Origin: Vibrio alfacsensis
GTDB taxonomy: Bacteria; Pseudomonadota; Gammaproteobacteria; Enterobacterales; Vibrionaceae
Reading direction: 5' to 3'
DNA: 64,000 nucleotides
NCBI RefSeq assembly: GCF_003544875.1
Contig: NZ_CP032094.1
Span: forward strand, 1,426,001 to 1,490,000
Under the pieces are notes generated by a model, which did no database searches, was not told the origin of the DNA, and saw only the letters and a list, made by a program, of their open reading frames with translations. Numbering within the stretch: position 1 is the stretch's first letter; each line of letters opens with the position of its first letter. This document shows, in pieces, positions 49,994-59,541 of the stretch. Both the position numbers and the translations under genes were made by a program.

Positions 49994-52174
49994 TTAATCT
50001 TTAAGGGCGTAGCAATGGGCTGTGGTGCGGCCATTGACATCTTCTAGGTACACACCTTGGATCTCTGGTGCAAAGCCTGGGAATCGGTTGATACCTTCTT
50101 CTAACGACAAGAAGTAATCGACAACATGTTGTGTCCACACTTCACCGGTGATCACACAGATGATGCCTGGAGGGTAAGGAAGTGCGCCTTCTGCTGCGAC
50201 ACGGCCTACCGCTTCTTTAAGTGGTAAGTAATCACACTCACCGCGGAAGTATTTGCGTGTAGCAACGTCTGGTTTATGGACCATCGTTGGGAAGTATTCG
50301 CTTCGGAACATCGCTTTTTGTAGCTGTTTCACGTTCAGCTCTTTGTACATGTCATGCATTTCCTGACATAGCTGACGAATGGTGTAACCGCGGTAGCGTT
50401 CTTTGTTTGCTTCGTAAACGCGAGGTAGCACGATGTTTAACGGCGCATCATCACGAATGAACTTCTCGAAGCGGTTAATTTGCGCCACAAGGTGACGGAT
50501 CTTACCCATGTCCTCTGCTGGTGTGAGCAAGAACAAGATAGAGTTCAAGTCACACTTCTCTGGGATGATGCCGTTTTCGCGTAGGAAGTTAGCCAATAAC
50601 GTTGCAGGGATACCAAAGTCTGCATAGCTACCATCTTCAGCAATACCTGCTGTGGTGAGTAGCAATTTACATGGGTCAACGAAGTACTGGCCTTCACCGT
50701 AACCTTCAAATTTGTGCCAGCTTGCATTTGGCTCAAACATGAAGAATTTCTTGTTACTTGCGATAAGATCGGTGTCGTAGCTACCCCAAGGTTGACCATC
50801 AACTTGATCTGGAATGAACGGACGGATCAGCTCACAGCTTTTCAGGATTTCTTTACGTGCTTCAATACCCGTCTTAACCGCATCACGCCATAAGCGCAGA
50901 CCTGCTTCGCCATCGTGGATCTTCGCGTTAACATCCAATGCTGAGAACAACGCGTAGAATGGCGAGGTGGATGCATGCATCATAAACGCGTTGTTAAAGC
51001 GTTTGTGGTTACAGTAACGAGCCTGACCTTTGATATGGTGGTCTTTTTTGTGGATTTGCGAGGTTTGAGAGAAGCCTGCTTGCTGCTTGTGAACAGACTG
51101 CGTCACGATCACACCCGCATCTTCTGGTTTCAGATCCAGTAGCAGTGGAGAACAGTCTTTCATCATAGGAATGAACTGCTCGTAGCCTACCCATGCCGAG
51201 TCAAATAGGATGTAGTCACAAAGGTGACCAATCTTATCCATCACATAGCGTGCGTTGTAGATCGTACCGTCGTAAGTACCTAATTGGATGATCGCAAGAC
51301 GGAATGGACGTTCATCACGTGCGCGTTCTGGTGACACTTTTGCGATTTGAGCACGGATGTATTCTTCATCAAAACAGTGCTCATCCATACCACCGATAAA
51401 GCCCCAAGGGTTACGTGCCGTTTCTAGGTAAACGGGCATACCGCCGGCTTGGATTAATGCTCCGTGGTGGTTTGATTTGTGGTTGTTACGGTCAAACATC
51501 ACCAAGTCACCCTCGGTCACTAACGCGTTACAAACCACTTTGTTTGAAGCAGAAGTACCATTGAGTACGAAGTAGGTTTTGTCGGAGTTGAACACTTTTG
51601 CTGCGTGCGCTTGAGCCTGGTGAGCAGAACCTTCGTGGATCAGCAAGTCACCTAAATCAACGTCCGCGTTACATAAGTCACTACGGAATAAGTTTTCACC
51701 GAAGAAATCGTAGAACTGTTTACCTGCTGGGTGTTTTTTGAAGAACTGACCACCTTGGTGCCCTGGGCAGTCGAACGCAGAGTTACCCATCTCCACATAA
51801 TGCGTTAATTGTTTGAAGAAAGGAGGCAGTAGGCGACACTCGTATTTGGTGACAGCTTCATTGATTTGTCGACCGTAATACTCAATCGATTGTCTTTCCA
51901 AATCAATAACGCCGGTTAACCAGACATAGTCTTCTGCTGATACTGGGTTTTCGTCGGTCACTAGAAAAACTGGAATGCCGTAACCCGTTTCCGAAATCAT
52001 TTTATGCAGACCAACTTTAATATCTGCAGAGGTAATAATTGCAGCACCAACGTCCGTTAATTCTACGTGTTCTAGTGGTTTAAGAGTGCGGTTAAATTGC
52101 TCATCTAAAGATTCAGATAATAAACTGAAATCTTCTGGCATATAATTACTAACACCAATAATTAAACGTTTCAT
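49994..52174 (-). CDS. speF: Inducible ornithine decarboxylase SpeF
   Basis: A 726-residue PLP-dependent fold-III (aspartate-aminotransferase-like) decarboxylase converting ornithine to putrescine plus CO2, consuming a proton. The wing domain, GNSAFDCPGHQGGQFFKKHP and the PLP lysine in VTQSVHKQQAGFSQTS match SpeF. Ornithine rather than lysine or arginine specificity follows from close similarity to E. coli SpeF and from potE beside it. AAGAGA upstream; a short leader ORF and a CRP-like site lie further upstream. Confidence 0.95.
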   Translation of the reverse strand: MKRLIIGVSNYMPEDFSLLSESLDEQFNRTLKPLEHVELTDVGAAIITSADIKVGLHKMISETGYGIPVFLVTDENPVSAEDYVWLTGVIDLERQSIEYYGRQINEAVTKYECRLLPPFFKQLTHYVEMGNSAFDCPGHQGGQFFKKHPAGKQFYDFFGENLFRSDLCNADVDLGDLLIHEGSAHQAQAHAAKVFNSDKTYFVLNGTSASNKVVCNALVTEGDLVMFDRNNHKSNHHGALIQAGGMPVYLETARNPWGFIGGMDEHCFDEEYIRAQIAKVSPERARDERPFRLAIIQLGTYDGTIYNARYVMDKIGHLCDYILFDSAWVGYEQFIPMMKDCSPLLLDLKPEDAGVIVTQSVHKQQAGFSQTSQIHKKDHHIKGQARYCNHKRFNNAFMMHASTSPFYALFSALDVNAKIHDGEAGLRLWRDAVKTGIEARKEILKSCELIRPFIPDQVDGQPWGSYDTDLIASNKKFFMFEPNASWHKFEGYGEGQYFVDPCKLLLTTAGIAEDGSYADFGIPATLLANFLRENGIIPEKCDLNSILFLLTPAEDMGKIRHLVAQINRFEKFIRDDAPLNIVLPRVYEANKERYRGYTIRQLCQEMHDMYKELNVKQLQKAMFRSEYFPTMVHKPDVATRKYFRGECDYLPLKEAVGRVAAEGALPYPPGIICVITGEVWTQHVVDYFLSLEEGINRFPGFAPEIQGVYLEDVNGRTTAHCYALKD

Positions 52175-52274
52175 TTGAATATCTCTTATTTATTCCGTAA
52201 AGACGACGGGAGAGATATTACAAACTAAATTTTATTTAAAATTCAAAACAAATTTCGTGACTATACGTTCACAA

Positions 52275-52316
52275 TTAAAATTGAATTTTCTCGAAATAAA
52301 ATTTCGCGATCTTCAT
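52275..52316 (-). CDS. Possible leader peptide upstream of speF
   Basis: GGAAAG then ATG opens a 13-codon ORF (MKIAKFYFEKIQF) ending 100 nt before speF. E. coli speF is controlled by the arrest peptide SpeFL, rich in Phe; this one has Phe at 6, 8 and 13. It lacks the known HRN...FFNAR sensor, so it may be a divergent functional equivalent or coincidence. A CCGAT-N3-ATCGG palindrome lies at 52335-52347. Confidence 0.35.
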   Translation of the reverse strand: MKIAKFYFEKIQF

Positions 52317-52429
52317 CACTTTCCTTTCAACAAACCGATGATATCGGGCTAGATAAACATTTAAAAGCAAAGAAATTATGTGACGACACTATTGGTTATT
52401 TATATTTAAATTACTGTGAAGTAAGATTT

Positions 52430-52445
52430 TGTGATTTCAATCACT
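52430..52445 (-). promoter_or_regulatory. CRP-like site upstream of speF
   Basis: TGTGA-TTTCAA-TCACT matches nine of ten core positions, 256 nt before speF. Confidence 0.45.
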
Positions 52446-52482
52446 CAATATTTAACCATCTTGTTTTATTGAGACCATTTTC

Positions 52483-52545
52483 AACAATGTACGAACACAA
52501 GTTAACAATATACAAACATCAATCAACAACTTATCAACCACAAAT
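52483..52545. repeat. Three tandem 21-bp degenerate units beside a terminator
   Basis: Units at 52483-52503, 52504-52524 and 52525-52545 each begin AACAA and share an AC/CAA-rich pattern. They abut the terminator at 52547. Confidence 0.65.
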
Positions 52546-52546
52546 A

Positions 52547-52578
52547 AAAAGCCATCAGCATTTCTGCTGATGGCTTTT
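52547..52578. terminator. Terminator of the HTH/zinc-ribbon gene
   Basis: AAAAGCCATCAGCA / TGCTGATGGCTTTT with a TTTC loop; symmetrical, strong on both strands. Confidence 0.95.
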
Positions 52579-52601
52579 ACGTAAATATAGAGTCATACTC
52601 A

Positions 52602-53048
52602 CTAGTCAAATTGGTGACTGTCGAGCTTAACACCATTGTTCGACCATTGCTGATAACGTTTTACCGCTATGCCTGATGAATACATCGTGTGTTTACAGTC
52701 CATGCATTCCACAAAGTAGAGACCACTCATTCCGGCCATGACATGTAAGTGCCTACTATCACAGCGCTTGCAAGATAAGCGCTGAACTTTACTGTTAACA
52801 TCGACACGGCGAGCAAAATTCAGCGTCTCGTGAGAACTCAATGCCTCTACTGCACTGTCTTTAAATGGATGTTCACTTAGCAAATGGTTAATGGCGTAAT
52901 CGTACACCGGGGGAATTGATGTTTTTCCATTCTCTATATTGGTTATCTTAGCAACGGAAACACCCAACAACGATGCAAATTCCACTTTGCTGTATTCCAA
53001 GATAAACCTTGAAGAGATGAACTTATCTGCACTAATGATTCTCAACAT
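52602..53048 (-). CDS. HTH (XRE-like) plus zinc-ribbon regulator
   Basis: A 148-residue protein (longer if starts at 53069 or 53102 are used). Residues about 13-50 form an XRE-type helix-turn-helix (SKVEFASLLGVSVAKITNIE) and the C-terminal half has a CxxC...CxxC ribbon (CKRCDSRH and VECMDCKH). AGAGA lies upstream of the ATG at 53048. It is upstream of and co-directional with speF-potE, with a terminator between, so it may regulate that operon; unproven. Confidence 0.75.
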   Translation of the reverse strand: MLRIISADKFISSRFILEYSKVEFASLLGVSVAKITNIENGKTSIPPVYDYAINHLLSEHPFKDSAVEALSSHETLNFARRVDVNSKVQRLSCKRCDSRHLHVMAGMSGLYFVECMDCKHTMYSSGIAVKRYQQWSNNGVKLDSHQFD

Positions 53049-53102
53049 ATACAAATCTCTAATAGACATAAATTTCGTACAAACCCGATAATTTATGTTC
53101 AA

Positions 53103-53635
53103 AAGATAAAATGGCTTTTAGCCCATATTTAAAAATTCATCTAACTTTAATTTTCGGCAATACTGCAATTAAACAGAATATAAATCAACTGAGATTTTTC
53201 GTTTCAAAATAGAAAATAAGATTTAACAATATTATAGTTAATCCAATTCATTAGATATTGTATTGCTAGAAGATACAATTAACACACAAACCATAATATT
53301 TGATTTAATAATCAAAATAGTGAAATAAATATTTTTCTTGAACATATTTTCATTCAGCGCCAAGGGAGAATTCCCTCCTTTTAGTATCATTCAATCATAG
53401 AGAGTTCAATTCGTTCTTACTTATGTTGAAAACCGAGTCAAGATCACTTTTTATAAAATTCATCCATTACGTTATCATTTCCCGCCTAACTTCCCGACAA
53501 AACGGGCCCTCTTCTTGCGTAGTAAATGATTCCCACCAAGCTCAAACTGTTTGGTCAAGCGAGAATGAACATGGATACCTTAAAAAGGGGAAGCTCAGGT
53601 GAGACACGCTAGAGTGAGCGCAATTCGATAACAAA
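53103..53635. other. AT-rich non-coding gap
   Basis: About 530 bp between the HTH/zinc-ribbon gene and the Sel1 gene. The first half is strikingly AT-rich and probably carries the regulator's promoter and possibly an H-NS binding tract. A 59-codon ORF at 53423-53602 lacks an SD and any recognisable feature. Confidence 0.4.
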
Positions 53636-53675
53636 AAGCCCCATTCTTTACGGTATGTAAACGAATGAGGCTTTA
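53636..53675 (-). terminator. Terminator of the Sel1 gene
   Basis: Minus strand AAAGCCTCATTC / GAATGGGGCTTTTT with a 16-nt loop, three nt after the stop. Confidence 0.82.
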
Positions 53676-53677
53676 CG

Positions 53678-54862
53678 TTATTTAGTAGACTGTTGAGGAG
53701 ATAAAAAGTTTTGCGTGAAATCGAGGGCTTCTTTTGATGGCTGCCTCGTCGGTTCTGCTTGCTCGAATGAGTCCATCATATTTGATTCCGACTCAAGCTC
53801 TAAGATACTTTCACCTTGATGATGAGCATCGTTCGAGAACTCACTCAGTTCTTCTGTACTAGGAAAGTAAGAATCACGCTTATAAACTTTGTTGAGCGCT
53901 CGGATGATAGAGTGTTTCTTTACCATTCCGGACGCAAGCTTCCTTTGTAGTGGTTTCGCGATAGATTGCAAACCAACAACCACATCAACACCAATGTTTC
54001 CAGCCACTTCATCTCGTAACGCTCGGGCTGGCTCGTAACCTAGATTTGCAGACAAAAACAGCCAAATATAGGCGATGGCATTTCCTGTTTTGCTGGTATC
54101 TTTCCACGCTTCTCCGGCATGGCACATCGCTTCTGCGTTTCCACTTTCTGCAGCTCGCTCTAACCAGTAACAGCCTTTCACCATGCTCATTTCAGTCCCT
54201 ACACCATTTAAATGACATAGACCAACTTGGATTTTACCATCAGCACTGTCTTGCTCTGCCGCTTTCATAAACCAATACAAAGCATCAGCACTATGACCTG
54301 ACAGGTTTTCTGGTGACAATTGCCATTCACCCATATACAACATGGCAGCAATGCACCCCTCGTTCGCGGCTGCTTCAATAAGTTGCACACCTTTCGTCAA
54401 GTTTTGCTCTGTACCTCGACCAAACACAAGCGCTTTTCCGGTGGCGAATTTGGCTTCAACATCCCCCTCCATGCCAGAAATCGCTGTCCGCCAAAAGTTT
54501 GCCTGCTCTTTTAACACGACGTCTTCTCGCATTCGCTCACTCATTCGGACAACACCATACATACCAGTCACATTGTCCAGTTTCGCCGCTTTGTCATACC
54601 AGTACAGCGCTTGTTTAGCATTCTCTCGCTCCGCCTCTTTCGCCAAAAACAAAATGGTCGGGATATGTCCTGTTTCTGCTTTAAACAGACGATCCTGTCT
54701 CTCCTGCTCTCGCGCTTTTTGCATCGCTCTGCGATACGCCTGTTCTCGAGCTTTCCTCTCAGACTCAATACGTTGCTTACGCATCGATAACGAGATCATC
54801 CAAACAAATATCAGGACGAGTGAAAGGCCAGTTGCCGCAATGGCAATGCCCATACTACTCAT
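53678..54862 (-). CDS. Membrane-anchored Sel1-repeat protein
   Basis: A 394-residue protein with one N-terminal membrane segment (residues about 6-26), a basic coiled-coil linker rich in Arg/Glu/Ala, then several Sel1-like repeats (about 85-270) with ALYWYDKAAK, GVQLIEAAAN, ALYWFMKAAEQ and GCYWLERAAES. The C-terminal 100 residues are acidic and low-complexity. Sel1 repeats mediate protein-protein contacts. AGAGG precedes the ATG. Specific partner unknown; divergent from pulA. Confidence 0.88.
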   Translation of the reverse strand: MSSMGIAIAATGLSLVLIFVWMISLSMRKQRIESERKAREQAYRRAMQKAREQERQDRLFKAETGHIPTILFLAKEAERENAKQALYWYDKAAKLDNVTGMYGVVRMSERMREDVVLKEQANFWRTAISGMEGDVEAKFATGKALVFGRGTEQNLTKGVQLIEAAANEGCIAAMLYMGEWQLSPENLSGHSADALYWFMKAAEQDSADGKIQVGLCHLNGVGTEMSMVKGCYWLERAAESGNAEAMCHAGEAWKDTSKTGNAIAYIWLFLSANLGYEPARALRDEVAGNIGVDVVVGLQSIAKPLQRKLASGMVKKHSIIRALNKVYKRDSYFPSTEELSEFSNDAHHQGESILELESESNMMDSFEQAEPTRQPSKEALDFTQNFLSPQQSTK

Positions 54863-55005
54863 AAATTGCCTCTTTTTAGGTCAGGGCCCATAAAAACTTC
54901 CCTTGTGAAGAAGCCTTGAAATTCTAATCTGTGCCTTGCTTTGTTAATTGTTCGATAACACCCAAAGCTAACGCTCTATTATATAACGACCGATACTATA
55001 AAATC

Positions 55006-55045
55006 TGAAGTTTCGAACCAAAGGTTGACGTTTCGAATCAAGGAT
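55006..55045. repeat. 20-bp tandem duplication in the Sel1-pulA gap
   Basis: Two abutting copies sharing TTTCGAA cores (55006-55025 and 55026-55045, 16 of 20 match). Confidence 0.6.
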
Positions 55046-55120
55046 TGTTGTGTTTATGGCCAACTTAATTTTTCATGATAATTATGTGGGGAAAATTTTA
55101 TAGACACGCATCACAGTTTA

Positions 55121-55153
55121 TAGGATGAGCTTTCCACCCCGAACCTCCTCCCT
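55121..55153. promoter_or_regulatory. MalT-box-like sites upstream of pulA
   Basis: AGGGAGGAGG (minus, 55144-55153) matches the MalT box at nine of ten; TAGGATGAGC (plus, 55121-55130) is weaker. A partial CRP-like site (TGTGA-ACACAA-TCAAT) is at 55230-55245. The rest of 54863-55382 is AT-rich with a tandem duplication. Confidence 0.5.
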
Positions 55154-55382
55154 CTCTCTACTCCTAATAAAATCTCACACCATTTACTGGGCTGAATATC
55201 TCACTATGTACACATTTATCCGGATTATTTGTGAACACAATCAATTCAAATAGAAAATTATCGTTTGCAAAAAACTAAACCATCCTGCCTCACACTTTGC
55301 TGATGACGCTGTGTATTAGCATCTAGTTGAACATCTTCTTTTGGTACCTACCTCTATATTCAATAACAATGGATGTGTAAAC

Positions 55383-58300
55383 GTGGACAATAAAACATTT
55401 AAATTATCGACAATCGCCAAAACCATATTGCCAATTCTTTCTATCGCAGCAATCAATGGTTGTGGTAGTGACAGCTCTAATGATGATGGCGTTGCGCCGG
55501 GCTCAGGCCTACACCCAGCGGGTGAGAACGAAGTTGTCATCTATTACAAACGTGATGTTGCTTCGGCTTCAACAGCCAGTGATTACGACGGTTGGGGCCT
55601 GCACCTTTGGAATGGTGAAGGCTGTACCAGTACTGACCTAGAAGCTATGGGAATCGCTGACGGCGGCACGGATTGGGCGGCACCACTCCCATTTGATGGC
55701 ATCAGCGACACTTACGGTGCGTACTACGTGCTTAAAGTAGATCCAGATGCGTCTGACCCACACAACTGTATGAACTTTATCCTGCATAAAGGCGACGAAA
55801 AAGCCTTCGGCAGCGCAAACTCTAAAGTGGAGCTGACCAAGCTAGGTGAATCACAAGGTCTATTCGGCTTCCATGGCAGCAGCGAGCTTTACTACGAGCC
55901 AATTGCAGATCGCCCTGTCGACATTGATGGTCAAAAAGCGCATTGGTTAGATGCTGATACTATCGCTTGGGAAGCGGCGGCAAGTGCCGATTCTATGAAG
56001 CTTTTCTACAGCTTAACCAACGACATCAAGATGGATGACGACAAGCAAATCACTGGCGGTACAACGGTTGAGTTGACTAAAAAGGGTGACCTGTCTGAAG
56101 AATTGAAATCTCGTTTCCGCCACCTTGCTAGCCTACAAACTGCTGGGATTGATGTGGATGCCAATACATTACGTTCTATCCTGAAATCACAAATCGTGAT
56201 GGTGGCTTACAACGCAAATGGCGACGTTATCTCTGCGACTGAAGTCCAAAAACCAGGTGTACTTGATGCCGTATTTGCAGATGCGGATGCTGGTAACGCA
56301 ATCGGTCAAGAACTTGGGGCGATTGTTGAAGGTAATGCAGCAACATTTAAACTTTGGGCGCCAACTGCACAAAATGTCGATCTGATCATCTACGATGAGA
56401 ATTTAAAAGAAGTCTCTACAATTGAGATGACGGAAAATTCCGAAACCGGTATTTGGGCATCAGAGGCGCAGGGCAATGTTCTTAACCAATACTACCACTA
56501 TAAAGTCACCGTTTATCATCCAACCACTGGTGTTGTAGAAACACGTCTTGTGACGGACCCATATTCATTAAGCCTTTCTGAAAACTCAATGTACTCCCAA
56601 GTTGTGGATCTAGACAGCGCAAGCCTGCAACCACAAGGTTGGAATGATTACGATCGTCCAACGGTAAAAAAAGACGAAGACCATGTCCTTTATGAATCAC
56701 ACCTACGTGATTTCAGCTTTAGTGACACCAACGGTACAGAATCATTAAACGGCAAATACCTCGCATTAACAGAAGCTGAGCGTGAGTCTGTCTCTCACCT
56801 TCAAGCATTGAAAGACGCAGGTCTAACAACGCTTCACATTCTGCCAGCTTTCGATATCGCGACCGTTGATGAAGACGAAGCAAACCGCGTCGATATCACA
56901 GACACCGTCGGTAAACTATGTGGCATCAAACCTGAAGCATCCGTTTGTGAAACCGAAGACGATGCGAAAGTGATCGAAGAGGTCCTAAACAGCTACGACC
57001 CAGCTACTGGTGCTGCTCAAGCACTGATGAACGATCTGCGCATGCTAGACAGCTTTAACTGGGGTTACGACCCATTCCACTACACCGTACCTGAGGGCAG
57101 TTACGCAACCGATCCAAACGGCTCTAAGCGAATTCTTGAATTCCGAGAAATGGTTCAAGCAACGCACAAAATGGAGCTGAAACTTGTCATGGACGTGGTG
57201 TACAACCACACCAACGCATCAGGCGTAAATGACAAATCGGTTCTGGATAAGATCGTCCCAGGATACTACCACCGTCTGAACGTCAATACGGGTGGCGTAG
57301 AAAACTCAACCTGCTGTGACAACACCGCAACTGAGAACTTGATGATGGGTAAACTGATGGTTGACTCATTGCTTGTGTGGGCAGACGACTACAAAGTCGA
57401 TGGTTTCCGCTTCGACTTGATGGGCCACCAGCCAAAAGACGTGATGGTGTACGCGCTAGAGCAAGTACGTAAAGTTGATCCTAACACGCTGTTCTACGGC
57501 GAGGGTTGGGACTTCGGTGAAGTCGCGAACAACGCGCGCTTCGACCAAGCAACACAGCTAAACATGGCTGGCACAGAAATCGGCACTTTCTCTGACCGTC
57601 TACGTGATGCGGTCCGTGGTGGTAGCCCATTCGATGGCGGCATGGACTCTGAAGGTAAACACCCACTTCGCTTCAACCAAGGCTTCGGTAATGCAGCTTA
57701 TGCCAATGAAGAAACAAAAACAGATGCAGATTCAGTAAACGGCCGTTTACACAATCAAGATCTTGTTCGTCTGGGCATGGCTGGTAACCTAGCAGAATTC
57801 GTTCTTCTCGATTACAAAGGCGATACTAAACTTGGTAAGAACGTAGACTACAACGGTGCTCCAGCGGGCTACACTAAGATGCCATCTGAGAACATCTCTT
57901 ACGTTTCTAAGCACGATAACCAAACGCTATGGGACAACAACGCTTACAAGATTGCGACAGGCACCTCTTCAGCTGATCGCGCTCGTATGCAGACCGTGTC
58001 TCTATCAACGGTAATGCTTGGCCAAGGTATCCCATTCATTCACATGGGTTCTGAGTTATTGCGTTCTAAATCAATGCAGCGTGACTCTTACGATTCAGGT
58101 GACTGGTACAACCGCGTTTACTTCGACGGTAGCGATAATAACTGGAACGTTGGTCTACCTCGTGAGGACAAAGATGGCACAAACTGGGAACTGATCAAAA
58201 CTATCGTAGCGGATGGCACAGCAAAACCAGATTCTACTAACATAGAACTAACCAAGAAACAATTCCTAGAACTACTGACTATTCGTAGCTCAAGCGAACT

Positions 58301-59372
58301 GTTCCGTTTAGACACCGCTCAAGAAGTCATGAACCGCGTTGATTTCCGCAACGTCGGTCAAGACCAAGTGGAAGGCTTGATTGTGATGTCTATTGATGAC
58401 GGCACGTCAGCGGGTGCGGATCTAGACAAAAACTACGATGCCATCGTCGCGGTAGTGAACTCAACAGCAGAAACGAAATCGTTCGACGTTGAAGGTGCAA
58501 CTGGTTTCGAACTGCATGAAGTTCAGAAGAACTCGGCTGACATGACCGTTAAGAGTGCAAGCTTCTCAGGCGAAACCTTTACGGTTCCAGCACTAACAAC
58601 AGCGGTATTTGTTCAACCTCAACACGGTGCCCAAGGTGCAGGTCTACCAGTAAATACGGATAACAAAGACGTATCGAACATTCCTCCTTATGGTGAAGAC
58701 AAGGTGTATGTTCGAGGCAGTATGAATGGTTGGAATCCGGTATCCGATTGGGCAATGCCTTTCATCGGCAATGGTATCTACTCGATGACTGGTGTGCTAG
58801 AAGCGGGTGAGCATGCGTTTAAATTTGGCGGTGAAACTTGGTCAACGGTAGATATTAGCTGTAGCTACGCTGAACAAGCTTCTGGTTCACTAGACCTAGG
58901 TAAAGAAGGTGACTGTAAGCTATCGGTTGCAGAAACGGGGAAATACACATTCACCTTGAATGCTGCTCATGTTCAAGATGACAACATTGAGAAACCAGTT
59001 ATCTCCGTAACGAAAGCCGCTGATGCTCCAACGTTTGGCGAAACTTCACTGTTCCTACGTGGCACGATCACAACTTGGGATACGCCAGCTGAAGATTCAA
59101 GCGCGAAGTTCAACTACGTAGCCGCCGATGTTTACTCGTTAGATATCGAGCTAGCAGCAGGCAGCTACGAAATGAAAATCGCAAGTGCGGATTGGGCAGG
59201 TGACACCAACTTCGGTGGAGAAAGCAATGTAGAGCTTGGCGCAGCAGTCACAATGGATGTTGGTGGCGACAGTGCAAACCTTAAAATCACGATTGCTGAA
59301 GCAGGAAACTACAACTTCCACTTCAATGCAGCCGATAAGGCCGCACCAATCGTAACGGTAACAAAAAATTAG
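55383..59372 (+). CDS. pulA: Lipoprotein pullulanase with two C-terminal starch-binding modules
   Basis: A 1329-residue debranching enzyme that hydrolyses alpha-1,6 bonds in pullulan, starch and glycogen. A lipoprotein signal ends AAINGC at about residue 27, so it is probably anchored in the outer membrane. Order: PUD/CBM41-like domain (about 45-150), pullulanase N2 (190-290), CBM48 (320-420), GH13_13 catalysis with YESHLRDFS (436), VVYNHTNASG (604), the nucleophile Asp in VDGFRFDLMGHQ (677), Glu in FYGEGWDF (705), KHDNQTLWDN (842), a C-domain, then two related modules starting KVYVRGSMNGW (1106) and SLFLRGTITTW (1221). GTG at 55383 is preferred since it leads into the signal peptide. The modules are unusual compared with Klebsiella PulA. 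Confidence 0.94.
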   Translation: MDNKTFKLSTIAKTILPILSIAAINGCGSDSSNDDGVAPGSGLHPAGENEVVIYYKRDVASASTASDYDGWGLHLWNGEGCTSTDLEAMGIADGGTDWAAPLPFDGISDTYGAYYVLKVDPDASDPHNCMNFILHKGDEKAFGSANSKVELTKLGESQGLFGFHGSSELYYEPIADRPVDIDGQKAHWLDADTIAWEAAASADSMKLFYSLTNDIKMDDDKQITGGTTVELTKKGDLSEELKSRFRHLASLQTAGIDVDANTLRSILKSQIVMVAYNANGDVISATEVQKPGVLDAVFADADAGNAIGQELGAIVEGNAATFKLWAPTAQNVDLIIYDENLKEVSTIEMTENSETGIWASEAQGNVLNQYYHYKVTVYHPTTGVVETRLVTDPYSLSLSENSMYSQVVDLDSASLQPQGWNDYDRPTVKKDEDHVLYESHLRDFSFSDTNGTESLNGKYLALTEAERESVSHLQALKDAGLTTLHILPAFDIATVDEDEANRVDITDTVGKLCGIKPEASVCETEDDAKVIEEVLNSYDPATGAAQALMNDLRMLDSFNWGYDPFHYTVPEGSYATDPNGSKRILEFREMVQATHKMELKLVMDVVYNHTNASGVNDKSVLDKIVPGYYHRLNVNTGGVENSTCCDNTATENLMMGKLMVDSLLVWADDYKVDGFRFDLMGHQPKDVMVYALEQVRKVDPNTLFYGEGWDFGEVANNARFDQATQLNMAGTEIGTFSDRLRDAVRGGSPFDGGMDSEGKHPLRFNQGFGNAAYANEETKTDADSVNGRLHNQDLVRLGMAGNLAEFVLLDYKGDTKLGKNVDYNGAPAGYTKMPSENISYVSKHDNQTLWDNNAYKIATGTSSADRARMQTVSLSTVMLGQGIPFIHMGSELLRSKSMQRDSYDSGDWYNRVYFDGSDNNWNVGLPREDKDGTNWELIKTIVADGTAKPDSTNIELTKKQFLELLTIRSSSELFRLDTAQEVMNRVDFRNVGQDQVEGLIVMSIDDGTSAGADLDKNYDAIVAVVNSTAETKSFDVEGATGFELHEVQKNSADMTVKSASFSGETFTVPALTTAVFVQPQHGAQGAGLPVNTDNKDVSNIPPYGEDKVYVRGSMNGWNPVSDWAMPFIGNGIYSMTGVLEAGEHAFKFGGETWSTVDISCSYAEQASGSLDLGKEGDCKLSVAETGKYTFTLNAAHVQDDNIEKPVISVTKAADAPTFGETSLFLRGTITTWDTPAEDSSAKFNYVAADVYSLDIELAAGSYEMKIASADWAGDTNFGGESNVELGAAVTMDVGGDSANLKITIAEAGNYNFHFNAADKAAPIVTVTKN

Positions 59373-59380
59373 GCACTGCT

Positions 59381-59412
59381 AGTACGATACACAGAAAGTA
59401 CGATACATAAAA
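59381..59412. repeat. 16-bp tandem duplication before the pulA terminator
   Basis: AGTACGATACACAGAA and AGTACGATACATAAAA abut (13 of 16 match), 9 nt after the pulA stop. Confidence 0.7.
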
Positions 59413-59438
59413 AGGGAAGCATGATGCTTCCCTTTTTT
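59409..59438 (+). terminator. Terminator of pulA
   Basis: AAGGGAAGCAT / ATGCTTCCCTT with a single-base centre and a T-run. Confidence 0.9.
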
Positions 59439-59541
59439 ATATCCATCTTAATCAGGACATGAAAAAAAGCCAAGTGTGCATCTAGTAGGGGGGTAGATCA
59501 CATCACTCGGCTTAGGTTATCCCAATTTGAGGGTAAATGGT

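Noticed and set aside
53423..53602. 59-codon ORF in the AT-rich gap before the Sel1 gene
   Set aside because: No SD, no recognisable feature; left as non-coding.
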